Positions 1-11,302 of a stretch of 64,000 bases of DNA are shown piece by piece; the stretch's first letter is position 1; each line of letters opens with the position of its first letter. This DNA is from Rhinopithecus roxellana. Taxonomy: Eukaryota > Chordata > Mammalia > Primates > Cercopithecidae. The DNA lies in contig NC_044555.1 in NCBI RefSeq assembly GCF_007565055.1, positions 40,154,235 through 40,218,234 of the forward strand. Direction: 5' to 3'. Both the position numbers and the translations under genes were made by a program. A model generated the notes under the pieces. It made no database searches and was not told the origin of the DNA. It saw only the letters and a program-made list of their open reading frames with translations.

Positions 1-801
1 CTTCATTTCGTTATGTACCCCGTAGTCATTCAGGAGCAGGTTGTTCAGTTTCCATGTAGTTGAGCGGTTTTGACTGAGTTTCTTAGTCGTGAGTTCTAGT
101 TTGATTGCACTGTGGTCTGAGAGACAGTTTGTTATAATTTCTGTTCTTTTACATTTGCTAAGGAGTGCTTTACTTCCAATTATGTGGTCAATTTTGGAAT
201 AAGTGCAATGTGGTGCTGAGAAGAATGTATATTCTGTTGATTTGGGGTGGAGAGTTCTATAGATGTCTATTAGGTCCGCTTGGTGCAGAGATGAGTTCAA
301 TTCCTGGATATCCTTGTTAACTTTCTGTCTCATTGATCTGTCCAATGTTGACAGTGGAGTGTTGAAGTCTCCCATTATTATTGTATGGGAGTCTAAGTCT
401 CTTTGTAAGTCTCTAAGGACTTGCTTTATGAATCTGGGTGCTCCTGTATTGGGTGCATATATATTTAGGAGAGTTAGCTCTTCCTGTTGAATTGATCCCT
501 TTACCATTATGTAATGGCCTTCTTTGTCTCTTTTGATCTTTGATGGTTTAAAGTCTGTTTTATCAGAGACTAGGATTGCAACCCCTGCTTTTTTTTGTTC
601 TCCATTTGCTTGGTAGATCTTCCTCCATCCCTTTATTTTGAGCCTATGTATGTCTCTGCATATGAGATGGGTCTCCTGAATACAGCAGACTGATGGGTCT
701 TGACTCTTTATCCAGTTTGCCAGTCTGTGTCTTTTAATTGGAGCATTTGCTCCCTTAACATTTAAGGTTAATATGGTTTTGTGTGAACTTGATCCTGCCC
801 T
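1..801 (-). pseudogene. L1 ORF2p, endonuclease domain, start codon lost
   Basis: Read from 801 leftward, the frame is open for 267 codons to the window edge. It covers the apurinic/apyrimidinic-type endonuclease domain that nicks target DNA for target-primed reverse transcription. Expected active-site residues are visible: the early Asn in LTLN, Glu in CIQETH, Asp and Asn in MGDFN, Asp in SKIDH, and the SDHS box. The first codon (799-801) reads AGG where L1 ORF2 normally has ATG, and an in-frame TAA lies just upstream, so no alternative upstream start exists. Reverse transcriptase and C-terminal parts are off-window. I infer that the domain is structurally intact but poorly or not translated from its normal start. 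Confidence 0.85.
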
Positions 802-864
802 TATGATATTAACTGGTTATTTTGCTCGTTAGTTGATGCAGTTTCTTCCTAGCCTCAATGGTCT

Positions 865-1885
865 CTACATTTTGGCATGTTTTTGCAATGGCTGGTACCG
901 GTTGTTCCTTTCCATGTTTAGGGCTTCCTTCAGGGTCTCTTGTAAGGCAGGCCTGGTGGTGACAAAATCTCTAAGCATTTGCTTATCTGTAAAGGATTTT
1001 ATTTCTCCTTCACTTATGAAACTTAGTTTGGCTGGATATGAAATTCTGGGTTTAAAATTCTTTTCTTTAAGAACGTTGAATATTGGCCCCCACTCTCTTC
1101 TGGCTTGTAGAGTTTCTGCCGAGAGGTCTGCTGTTAGTCTGATGGGCTTCCCTTTGTGGGTAACCCGACCTTTCTCTCTGGCTGCCCTTAAGATTTTTTC
1201 CTTCATTTCAACTTTGGTGAATCTGGCAATTATGTGTCTTGGAGTTGCTCTTCTGGAGGAGTATCTTTGTGGCGTTCTCTGTAGTTCCTGAATTTGAATG
1301 TTGGCCTGCCTACTAGGTTGGGGAAGTTCTCCTGGATGATATCCTGAAGAGTGTTTTCCAACTTGGTTCCATTTTCCCCCTCACTTTCAGGCACCCCAAT
1401 CAGACGTAGATTTGGTCTTTTTACATAATCCCATGCTTCTTGCAGGCTTTGTTCATTTCTTTTTCTTCTTTTTATTTTGGTTTCTCTTCTCGCTTCATTT
1501 CATTCATTTGATCCTCAATCGCTGATACTCTTTCTTCCAGTTGATTGAGTCGGTTGCTGAAGCTTGTGGATTTGTCACGTATTTCTTGTGTCATGGTTTT
1601 CATCTCTGTCATTTCATTTATGACCTTCTCCGCATTAATTATTCTAGCTATCAATTTTTCCACTCTTTTTTCAAGATTTTTAGTTTCTTTGCGTTGGGTA
1701 TGTAACTCCTCCTTTAGCTCTGAGAAGTTTGATGGACTGAAGCCTTCTTCTCTCATTTCGTCAAAGTCATTCTCTGACCAGCTTTGATCCGTTGCTGGCG
1801 ATGAGCTGTGCTCCTTTGCAGGGGGAGATGCGCTCTTATTTCTTGAATTTCCAGCTTTTCTGCCCTGCTTCTTCCCCATCTTCAT
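865..1885 (-). pseudogene. L1 ORF1p (RNA-binding chaperone), broken by frameshifts
   Basis: ORF1p is a trimeric coiled-coil RNA-binding protein of about 338 residues that packages L1 RNA. Here the N-terminal part and coiled coil (1885 to 1472) begin with MKMGKKQ, where the usual start is the second Met, and end at a premature TAA (1472-1474). The central RRM-like part continues in a second frame. An apparent one-base deletion near 1311 moves the C-terminal part (to the stop at 865-867) into a third frame. The C-terminal domain is recognisable by KGRVTHKGKPIRLTADLS. No full-length protein can be made. The lesions are judged against remembered consensus. Confidence 0.9.
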
Positions 1886-2777
1886 GGTTTTATCTGCCTC
1901 TGGTCTTTGATGATGGTGACGTACTGATGGGGTTTTGGTATAGGTGTTCTTCCTGTTTGATAATTTTCCTTCTAATAGTCAGGACCCTCAGCTGTAGGTC
2001 TGTTGGAGATTGCTTGAGGTCCACTCCAGACCCTATTTGCCTGGGTATCAGCAGCAGAGGTTGCAGAAGATAAAATATTGCTGAACAGCGAGTGTACCTC
2101 TCTGATTCTTACTTTGGAAGCTTCCTCTCAAGGGTGTACTCCACCCTGTGAGGTGTGGGGTGTCAGACTGCCCCTAGTGGGGGATGTCTCCCAGTTAGGC
2201 TACTCAGGGTTCAGGTACCCACTTGAGCAGGCAGTCTGTCCGTTCTCAGATCTCAACCTCCGTGTTGGAAGATCCACTGCTCTCTTCAAAGCTGTCAGAC
2301 AGAGTCCTTCACGTCTGCACAGGCCTCTGCTGCTTCCCCTTTTGTTGTTTAGCTGTGCCCTGTCCCCAGAGGTGGAGTCTACAGAGAAAGGCAAGTTTCC
2401 TTGAGCTGCTGTGAGCTCCGTGGGCGTGGGACCCTCCTGGCCAGGTGTGGGTATAATCTCCTGGTGTGACCGTTTGCTTAAAGCGCAGTATTGGGGTGGG
2501 AATTACCCGATTTTCCAGGTGTTGTGTGTCTCAGTTCGCCTGGCTAGGAAAAGGGATTCCCTTCCCCCTTGCGCTTCCCAGGTGAGGCAATGACTTGCCC
2601 TGCTTCAGCTCTCGCTGGTCAGGCTGCAGCAGCTGACCAGCACCAATTGTCCAGCACTCCCCAGTGAGATGACCCCAGTACCTCAGTTGAAAATGCAGAA
2701 ATCACCGGTCTTCTGCGTCTCTCGCGCTGGGAGTTGGAGACAGGAGCTGTTCCTATTCGGCCATCTTGCTCCGCCCA
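1886..2777 (-). promoter_or_regulatory. L1 5' UTR / internal promoter with YY1-type site
   Basis: About 890 bp, the usual primate L1 5' UTR length, GC-richer than its surroundings. The first transcribed bases include the AAGATGGCC core (2759-2767 on the plus strand as GGCCATCTT), the known YY1 site that positions L1 transcription starts. Promoter function is known for the family; activity of this copy is not shown. Confidence 0.75.
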
Positions 2778-2965
2778 ACCTCAAGTTTTTTTTTTTTAAT
2801 TTATCTTTTAGAAAAAAATCTCAAAAGAAGCAAAAATTCAAATAGTATTATAAAACTCGAGAAATAAAATCATTGAGGGTAAATCTAACAAAATTGGAGA
2901 ATGTTACAAAGGACTTATTGGAATATCTTAAACTATAAAACACCTTTACTTTTCATCATCATGAT
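2778..2965. other. AT-rich spacer, nothing recognised
   Basis: A T-run and AT-rich sequence lie between the L1 5' end and the next LTR. No coding or repeat signature was recognised. Confidence 0.5.
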
Positions 2966-3474
2966 TGTTAGTATTGAGTTTCAACTTGATTGGATTGAAG
3001 AATGCAAAGTATTGGTCCTGAGTGTGTCTGTGAGGGTGTTGGCAAAGGAAATTAACATTTGAGTCAGTGGACTGAGAAAGGCAGATTCACCCTCAGTCTG
3101 GGTGGGCACAATCTAATCAACTGCCAGTGCAAACAGAATAAAAAATAGACAGAAGGACTTGAAAAGGTTAGACTAGGTGAGTCTTCTGACCTCCATCTTT
3201 CTCCTGTGCTGGATGCTTCCTGCCCTCGAACATCAGACTCCAAGTTCTTCAGCTTTGGGACTCTTGGACCTTCGACCACAGACTGAAGGCTGCACTGCTG
3301 GCTTCACTACTTTTGAGGTTTATGGGGCTTGGGCTGGCTTCCTTGCTCCTTACCTTGTGAACGGCCTATTGTGGAACTTCACCTTGTGATTGTATGAGTC
3401 AATACTCCTTAATAAACTTCCCTTTATATAGACATGTATCCTATTAGTTCTGTCCCTCTAAAGAACCCTAACAA
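2966..3474 (+). mobile_element. Solo ERVL LTR, MLT2-like
   Basis: About 509 bp beginning TGTTAGTATTGAGTTTCAAC and ending near GTCCCTCTAAAGAACCCTAAC, the characteristic ends of MLT2-class LTRs of ERVL. An AATAAA polyadenylation signal lies near 3411, so the LTR reads in the plus direction. No flanking retroviral genes are present, which suggests a solo LTR. Subfamily is uncertain. Confidence 0.75.
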
Positions 3475-5880
3475 TTATACTATGCTTTCGGGAAATATAA
3501 CGAGAAAAGTGAATATAAGCCATATCTGTTTCATTTTACGATGAAGAGAACAAAAAGTTAAAACTTAACCTATAATTTACAATTGGAGTGCTAATGGGTG
3601 GCAATCCATTTTTGAAGGCTTGTAATTGAAATTGTTTTATCAATAAATATGTTTTTACTTGCAATAAATGACATTTCCTAATTTATACCACTTTCTTCTT
3701 AACATGTGTTGCAGCATTTATTAACTAAGAGTTACTATTGACATTGTTGCTTGACACTAATATTTGATCTTCCATTTTAAGACCCAAGTATCTTCCTTAT
3801 ACAGCCAAGGTGCTCGTGTGTTCTTGCCAAGATATTCTAGAATAAATGTTTTGTCATCTTCAACGTATACAAAATTTTTTAAAAATATATAATTCAATTT
3901 ATACCTTTTTAAAATAAGTGAATAATTTTTGTATAAGGTTAAAATGCTAATTAAGAACACATTTATATATCAAATACTGGAATAACTACCAAATATTAAT
4001 GATTAAGAAATATTTTTTACCTGAAACATTGTTGACTGAAAACTTCAAAATTAATTTTATCAAGTATTCTGAATTTCATTTATTTTATATTATCACACAT
4101 CTAGCGCATCTATAAGCATTCTGTACCAGATGTCTCCAATTGAATTGAATTGTATATCATTTGTAAAATTAATGCTAAATAATACATACACAAATGACAG
4201 ATTTGAAGGGTAGAATGGAAGAAAACGTATGTTTATTTGTGTTTTCTTCCTCTGGAGTAAATACAAATAGTGAATAAAACACAGTGAATAAACACCTGAA
4301 ATAAAACGTTATTTTTTGAGAGCGTAGATATAAACGATGTGATGCAAATCAAACTAAAGTTTCATCCCTTTACCTCTCAGCATATATTGTAAGTGAATGA
4401 GATGAAGAAATTATTATGTATCTCTGAAAGGAAATATCAAATGTGTGAATTATTAAATATGAGCATGATTTACTTCTCATGAAGTATTTTCTAAACTTTC
4501 TCTTGCTAGCATTTTGGTTTTTTGAAATCCTGTAATATTTTATTATAATTTTACAGTTTTAACCACATAATGCCTGCTTTTATGATTGCTCAAGAACATG
4601 CCCTATCTGTATTTCAGGAAAGAAAGCTTACTTAAAGCAAGGGTCAAGTCTCACACACACTTTTATCTCCAATTTAGTACTTGAATTTTTATAGCATTCT
4701 GAAGAAACTATTGTTTTTGCACAAAATTATCTTTTTGATTATTGTAGTTTTATTGTCTTTTGGGTTCTATATTCTATCATCAGGCTTAAAGCAAAAGAGG
4801 GACTCTTTCACTTTCACCCTACTGCCCCCAAAAGAGGGCAAAATCAAAGGAAGATGAGAAGCCAACAAAGAAAAACTGTGAAAAAAATAAAGATAAATAA
4901 AAATTATATTACTGAGAAATTCTAATATGATATTTAAGCAAAGCGAGTTAAAACCAAAGTGTAGATAATGTCTGATTACATTTTTATGAAACTCTAGTAA
5001 AGGCATAACTTATCTATAGTGACAAAAACCAGTTCAGTGTTTACATAAAGGATAAGTATAAATGTAAGCAAATATTTTGGGGTGATACAAATTTTATATA
5101 TATGATGATTACACAGTGCATATATTTAAAGTGGGTGCATTTTATTGTAGTAAAATTGCACCTCGATGCATTTTATTTTTTAAACCTAAACAGTCCTAAA
5201 CAGTCTACAAATAGTCATAATAAAGTTGCTTGTCTGTTTTGGCTCAAGCACAATAAAATTCCAGTGTTGTCATGATTATTTCAATACACCCTCAAAAGAC
5301 AATCAGTAAAATTAAAGTGGCCAAATTTTATCTCTAACAAATCCAAAATAATCAATGGCAGTACAAGAGCAGATAGATTGTATAATAGAACAGAGTAAAA
5401 TACTGAGAATATTGACATGAGAAAAGACAATAATTTGTTAGTAATTACATAGTCCTGAGAAAAAACAAAATGTAATTTTAATCCATTTCTAACACCAAAA
5501 GTAAATGCCGAATATATACAAGATTGAACTATTACAAATATAATTAGAGAAGTAACAGCTCTTGCAATGCTAGGATCAGCAACCTTTAAAAGTATGACAT
5601 GAAAGCAAAATACATGATTAAAAAGTTGTAGATTTGAATGCATTAAAAATATAATAAACGTCAGTGATACACCGAGCAACACAAGTAAAATGGAAAGCAA
5701 ACTGCAAAATGGAGGAAAAAGCATTCCCAGCATTTTGACAGGAAGTTAGTATCTTGAACCACAAGGAATATGTATAAATCAGTTAAAAAAAAAAGGATGG
5801 CCTAACAGTTCAATACAAAAATTGTCAAAAAGGCAAAAAATACATTGAAGAATGTTTTTATTTTCAAGATAGCTGTCCAG
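3475..5880. other. AT-rich non-repetitive stretch, no gene recognised
   Basis: About 2.4 kb of AT-rich DNA with frequent stops in all frames and no Alu, L1 or LTR signature that I could recognise. The only sizeable open frame is a hydrophobic 150-codon frame at 5281-5733, described separately. Confidence 0.45.
5281..5733 (-). other. Unassigned hydrophobic open frame (150 codons)
   Basis: The frame starts at an ATG preceded by an in-frame stop five codons upstream. It encodes about four leucine/isoleucine/phenylalanine-rich segments that could be membrane-spanning. A short DPS-containing stretch between two of them loosely recalls the third intracellular loop of chemosensory receptors of the TAS2R type. 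The match is weak, no upstream receptor domains are visible, and AT-rich antisense DNA readily yields such hydrophobic frames. I do not assign a function; chance is the likelier explanation. Confidence 0.12.
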
Positions 5881-8043
5881 GGATGTTTGATGCCAGTTAT
5901 CCTCAGAAAGAAGAAACAAAATTACAGGTGAATAATCATGACCCAAATAGAATACGAAGGGGAGACTGCTGGATCCTAGTGGAGAACTCAAGGGAAGAAG
6001 TGAAGGCACAAAGAAACAAAGAAGGAAGAGACTGGCAGAGATCATCTAGGAACCATAAGAGACTCGGTATTTCATTGAAAGTATAGGTGCAGATGTTTTT
6101 GACTCTTCTCACACCTGTAGCAGACTTCAGGTATCCAAACTGACAGAGGGCTCCTCTGCTCTTATGAATTCAGTCACTGCGGTGGACAGTGATTTGGGAA
6201 CTTCTTGAAGGCATTACACTGGACTACCCACTTGCACCAGGTTTCTCATCCTGTCTCAGGTTCCAAGCTGCAGTAGCAAGGTGTCATACTGGGGATGCAG
6301 CCATTGAGGAACTATGTCATAACCAGGAAGCCTCAGTTCTCTCAATTCTTTTATCTACACGTTACCAGAGCCCCTGCAGACATGACCCAGCACTCACTCA
6401 GATTGTGGTAGCCACACGAGAGTGACTGGACCCAGGGGAGCTGCAGGGTTTTAGATGACAGGGACTGTTGCTCCTAAGAGAAGGGAGAAAACCGTGCACC
6501 AAGGAAGCACCCATTGGGACAAAAGAAAGCAAAGAAGTCACTTTCCTGTAACCAAATTCTTCCCCCTTCTGAGCTGAGAGTGACTGCACCACTTCCAATG
6601 GGGATGTAGGCACAGTGCTTAGGTCTGCAAGAAAGGAGTGTGATTCCATCTCAGTGACCCAGTGGCCTCGGTGCTTGGGCTAAGGTGTAGAGAGGAAGAC
6701 TTCTCCACCTTGCTCACCATTGCAGACACAGCTATGTTTGTTACCCAGGGGAAATTGGCATGGACACGCCAGAATATGGCCATTCAAGGGCTATTGGAGT
6801 GACTGCATCCCTACTGATAGTGTTCCCGCTGATCACTAGCTTGCACAAAAGGTGAGCCCGCTGCCCCTCTCTTCATGGAGCAGCAGCATTCATTCTTGCA
6901 GTGGAGAGCAGGAGACCCACAAAGCTGTGTGTTTTGGGCTAAGGGAGAAGGTCCTGTACAAAAGATGTCTCAACAATGAGTCAAGGGTCAGGTGTCTTTC
7001 ATTGCTTTTGGCAACACTGCAGCCTGGAGATAGACAGTGGTGTATGCCCACTCTGAGTGCCTCAAGCACTGGGACATGGTTGTGACAAGGAAGCAGATTA
7101 CATTCTTACCTGCCAAGGCCATGGAGCTAGAATAGCCACCTCCCTCCCTGTGTGGTGACCTTGGTGCATTACGTCAGGCACTATCCTTGGTGACCACATC
7201 AGGGCCGGTACTTGTGCCCGCTATTGGTGTATCCAAGAGTAGTTGTGACAGAAAAACTCCACCCACCTTTGCCCCCCTAAAGGGACTGAGTAGGAAGCTT
7301 TGGCCACTGTGCATTCCACAGACTGTCCTATTGCCTGAGGCTACATAGAGCTTCTCTCAGTAAACAATAATCAAGCATATATCCTTCTGTGTCTGGTGCA
7401 GCTGGCTCTTACCCATAAACACCACCTACTTGCCTGGAGATTGAACTGCACAACCCAGTACAAAATCTGTTGACACAAATACACAGCAATGCGGAATGAG
7501 ATAATCTTCCTGAGACCTTCACCAATTTGGCTATGCAGGAGGCAGTGAGCATGTTCACAAACCTAGCACAATGCTACTAAAACCGGAATTTGAGGAAGCT
7601 AACACACAAAGGCTATCTATAACCAAGAACCTCATTCAGAGTCTTTGCTTCTGAAATAACCCTGAACCGAAGCCAAACAACCCTACACACATATATTGTA
7701 GCCACATCCTCAAGGAGAAAAACAAATCATGTTCAAATGCAAATAAATTCAAACATAATAATAAGAGATAGTTTATCCCGAAGAAAGTTAATCAGATAAA
7801 CATTCTGGAAGTATACAAAAAATAAAGTGTTGCAACACCCCCAAAGAATCAGACCTCTATATGAATGGATACTAAGCAAAAGGAAACTTTGAAATAACAG
7901 ATAAATAATTCAAAATATGGATTTTAAAGAAACTCCAGGAGATACAAAAACAGTTGGAAACCAACAAAAGAAAAAAAAAATCAGATACGAAAGAAAAATT
8001 TACCAAAGAGCTGGATATTAAAAGACAAACACAATTTCCAGAC

Positions 8044-8087
8044 GTAAAAATATATATATATATATTATATATATATATATAATATAT
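8044..8087. repeat. (TA)n microsatellite in L1M ORF1
   Basis: Alternating T and A with one TTA interruption, inside the degraded ORF1 region. Confidence 0.9.
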
Positions 8088-8378
8088 TAACTAGGAATTA
8101 CATAGTCTCACTGAAAGCTTTAAAATACACTAGATCAAGAAGAAAGAATCTTAGTGCTTGAAGACAGGTTTTTCAAAATAATCCACTCAGACAAAAGAAA
8201 AAAAGAATAATAAAAATATAAATAAAACCTTCAAGAGGTGTGGGAATTATGTAAAACATTCAAATCTACAATTCATAAAAATTCTTGAGAGAGAAGAAAA
8301 AGTAAAGTGTTTGGAAAACCTATTTGAGGAAGTAATTGAGGCAAACATTCTCATCTTGATAGTTATTTAGACATCCAG

Positions 8379-8657
8379 ATGCAAGCGGTACAGAGAACTC
8401 AAAGGGGATACATTGCCAGACAGACTTCACCAAAACATATAGTCATCGGACTATCTAAAGTTAACATGCAGGAAAAAATACTAAATTTACCAAAAGAGAA
8501 GCATCTAATCACCTATAAAGGAAATTCCATCAGACTATCAGCAAACTTTACAGTAGAAACCTTACAAACCAGAAGAGATTTGGGTTCTATTTTCTTACTT
8601 CTTAAGAAAAACACTGGCAACCACATATTTTGTATACTGCTAAACCAAGCTTCATAA
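8379..8657 (+). pseudogene. L1M ORF1p C-terminal domain remnant
   Basis: A 92-codon frame includes VQRTQRGYIARQTSPKHIV and YKGNSIRLSANFTVETLQTR, the conserved RNA-binding C-terminal region of L1 ORF1p. It ends early after LLKKNTGN. The remaining ORF1 homology (to about 8760, ending in GGGAGCTCTAAACATGAAA) lies in another frame. Upstream ORF1 coding is too degraded to stay open. Confidence 0.8.
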
Positions 8658-8784
8658 ATGAAAAAGAAACAAAGTGCTTTCCAGACAAAAAGAAATTCTG
8701 AGAAAACTTGTCACCACTAGACCAGACCTATAAGAAATGCTGAAGGGAGCTCTAAACATGAAAACAAAATGTCAATACTTGCTA

Positions 8785-9184
8785 TGTTAGTCTGTTTGTG
8801 TCACTATAAAGAAATAACTGAAGCTGAGTAATTCACAAAGAAAAAAGGCTTATTTTGCTCATGGTTAGTTGGAATATTCAAGCATGGCACCAGTATCTTC
8901 TCAGCTTCTAGTGAATCTTCAGGAAGATTTTACTCAGGGAAAAGGTAAAGAGGAAGGAGGTGTGTCACATGGCAAGAGTGAGAACAAAGAGAGAGAAGGT
9001 TCAAACCTCTTTTAAATAATCATTTCTCGTGTAAACTAATAGAGTGAAAACTCATTCATTGCTGTGAGGACAAGTCATTCATGAGAAGTCCGCCACTATG
9101 AACCAAACAGTTCCTACTTGGCCCACTTCCAAAATTGGATATCACGTTTCAACATGAACGTGACACACATCCCAACAATATTAT
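8785..9184 (-). mobile_element. Solo MaLR LTR (MST/MLT1 group) inserted in the L1M
   Basis: About 400 bp starting TGTTAGTCTGTTTGTGTC and containing CTATAAAGAAATAACTGAAG and a 'TTTCAACATGAACGTGAC' end, the reverse complement of a MaLR LTR. It lies between TTGCTA (8779-8784) and TTGCTA (9185-9190), a target duplication. L1 sequence is continuous if the LTR and one duplicate are removed. It is therefore younger than the host L1M. Confidence 0.82.
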
Positions 9185-9651
9185 TTGCTATCATAAAAAC
9201 ACTCAGAAGCATAAAGCTTATAGTTCTTATAAACAATTACAATTAAGGCTACAAGTCAACTAGGTCACAACATTACAAAAGGAAAAAAAACATATATATC
9301 AATATTAACTTGGAATGTAAATGGATTAAATGTTCCACTTAAAAGATATGGATCAGCAGAATCGAGAGAAAAAGGCAGGATGCAACCATATGCTTCTTAT
9401 AAAAAATTCAACTAACTGAAAAATATACTTACACATTAAAAGTAAAGTGCTTTAAAAAGGCATTCCATGCCAAAAGAAAGTGAGCAGGAGTAGCAATACT
9501 TATATCAGACAAAACAGACTTTTAATAAACAACAGTGAAAAAACACAAAGAAGACCATCAAATGGTAAAGGGATCAATTTACCAAGAAGATGTAACAATC
9601 CTAAATTGATATATATCTAACCCAAGACCACCCAGATTAATAAAATAAATT
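9185..9651 (+). mobile_element. Old L1M: ORF1/ORF2 junction and ORF2 start (second segment)
   Basis: Contains the intergenic stretch and the ORF2 beginning (TCAATATTAACTTGGAATGT near 9300, coding for the ILTWNVNG-like start of the endonuclease). It continues to CACCCAGATTAATAAAATAA (about 9645), where a poly-T tract begins the next insertion. The homology resumes at 13812 with the next endonuclease residues. The frame is full of stops. Confidence 0.8.
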
Positions 9652-10832
9652 GTTTTTTTTTTTTCTTTTTTAATTATCCTTTAAGTTCTGGGATACATGT
9701 GCAGAATGTGCAGGTTTGTTACATAGGTATACATACGCTATAGTGGTTTGCTGCACCCATCAACCTGTCGTCCACATTAGGTATTTCTCCTAATGCTATC
9801 CCTCCCCTTGCCCCCCACACCCTGACATGCCCTGGTGTGTGATGTTCCCCTCCCTGTGCCTGTATGTTCTCACTATTCAACTCCCACTTATGAGTGAGAA
9901 TGTGTGATGTTTGGTTTTCTGTTCCTGTGTTAGCTTGCTGAGAATGATGGTTTCCAGCTTCATCCATGTCCCTGCAAAGAACACAGATTCATCCTTTTTT
10001 ATGACTTTATAGTATTCAATGGTGTATATGTGCCACATTTTCTTTATCCAGTCTAACATTGATGGGCAGTTGTGTTGGTTCCAAGTCTTTGCTCTTGTGA
10101 ATAGTGCTGCAATCAACATATGTGTGTATGTGTCTTTATAGTAGAATGATTTCAGATCTTTTGGGTATATACCCAGTAATGGGATTACTGGGTCAAATGA
10201 TATTTCTGGTTCTATATTCTTGAGGAATCACCACACTGTCTTCTACAATGGTTGAACTAACTTACACTCCCACCAACAGTGTAAAAGCGTTCCTATTTCT
10301 CCATATCCTCTCCAGCATCTGTTGTTTCCTGACATTTTAATGATCACCAATCTAACTGGTGTGAGATGGTATCTCATTGTAGTTTTGATTTGCATTTCTC
10401 TAATGACCAGTGATGATGAGCTTTCTTCCATATGTTTGTTGGCTGCATACATGTCTTCTTTTGAGAAGTGTCTGTTCATAGTTTTCTCCCACTTTTTGAT
10501 GGGTTTTTTGTTTTTTCTTGTAAATTTGTTTAAGTTCCTTGTAGATTTTGGATATTAGCCCTTTGTCCGATGGATAGATGGCAAAAATGTTACCTCATTC
10601 TTTAGGTTGCCTGTTCATCCTGATGAGAGTTTCTTTTGCTGTGCAGGAGCTCTTTAGTTTAATTAGATCCCATTTGTCAATTTTGGTTTTTGTTGCCATC
10701 GTTTTTGGTGTTTTAGTCATGAAATCTTTGCCTATGCCTATGTCCTGAATGGTATTGCCGAGGTTTTCTTCTAGGGTTTTTGTGGTTTTAGGTCTTATGT
10801 TTAAGTCTTTAATCCATCTGGAGTTAATTTTT
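9652..10832 (-). mobile_element. 5'-truncated L1PA 3' end
   Basis: Starts with a poly-T tract (reverse of the poly-A tail), followed on the reverse strand by the L1PA 3' UTR and the last part of ORF2 (recognisable CWRGYGEIGTLLHCWWECK, the cysteine/histidine-rich C-terminal motif, near 10243-10310). Homology stops at about 10832, where a second L1 3' end begins. Several frameshifts break the coding. It appears to have inserted into or beside the tail of the older L1 to its right. Confidence 0.88.
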
Positions 10833-11302
10833 TAACTTTTAAGTTCAGGGTTAAATGTGCAGATTTCTTATATAGGCAAACTTATGTCATTGGGGTTTGT
10901 TGTACAGATTATTTCATCACCAAGGTATTAAGCCTAGTACCTGTGAGATATTTTTCCTAATCCACTTTTTACTCCCAACCTTCACCTTCTGATAGGACCC
11001 AGTGTCTGTTTTTCCCTTTTATGTGTTTATGTGTTCTCATCATTTAGCTCCCACTTATAAGTGAGAACATGCAGTATTTGCTTTTCTGTTCCTGTGTTAG
11101 TTTGCTATGGATAATGACCTCCAGCTCCATTCATGTTCCTGCAAAGGACATGATCTCATTCCATTTATGGCTGCATAGTTTTTCATGGTGTATATGTACC
11201 ACATTTTCTTTATTTGGTCTGCAATTGATGAGCTTTTATGTTGATTTTATGTTTAGTTCTGTGAAGAATAACATTGGTAGTTTGATAGGAATAGCGATGA
11301 AT

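Larger units (their letters stand above)
1..2777 (-). mobile_element. L1PA-type LINE-1, 5' portion, runs off the left edge
   Basis: The reverse strand shows, in L1 order, a 5' UTR (about 2777-1886), ORF1 (1885-865), a short spacer and the start of ORF2 (from 801 to the edge). The 5' terminus near 2777 keeps the AAGATGGCC core seen at the start of primate L1 copies, so the element is not 5'-truncated. Its 3' end lies outside the window, so the far target duplication cannot be seen. ORF1 is broken and the ORF2 start codon is mutated, so the copy looks non-autonomous. Subfamily L1PA is inferred from close similarity to the remembered consensus; an exact subfamily would need alignment. Confidence 0.93.
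5900..8784 (+). mobile_element. Old L1M: 5' UTR and ORF1 (first segment)
   Basis: The 3' half matches L1 ORF1 of an L1MA-like element: an AAAGAAACTCCAGGAGATAC region near 7930, then a recognisable ORF1 C-terminal domain (8379-8657). The upstream 2 kb (5900-7900) is GC-richer and resembles an L1M 5' UTR. The element resumes after an LTR (9185), after a stacked L1 pair (13812) and after an Alu (15086). The start coordinate is approximate. Confidence 0.65.

Noticed and set aside
833..1291. 152-codon plus-strand open frame
   Set aside because: Antisense of L1 ORF1; low stop density follows from the coding strand.
5281..5733. Bitter-taste receptor (TAS2R) pseudogene
   Set aside because: Only a few residues match, loop spacing is wrong, and no upstream transmembrane domains are found; kept only as an unassigned frame.
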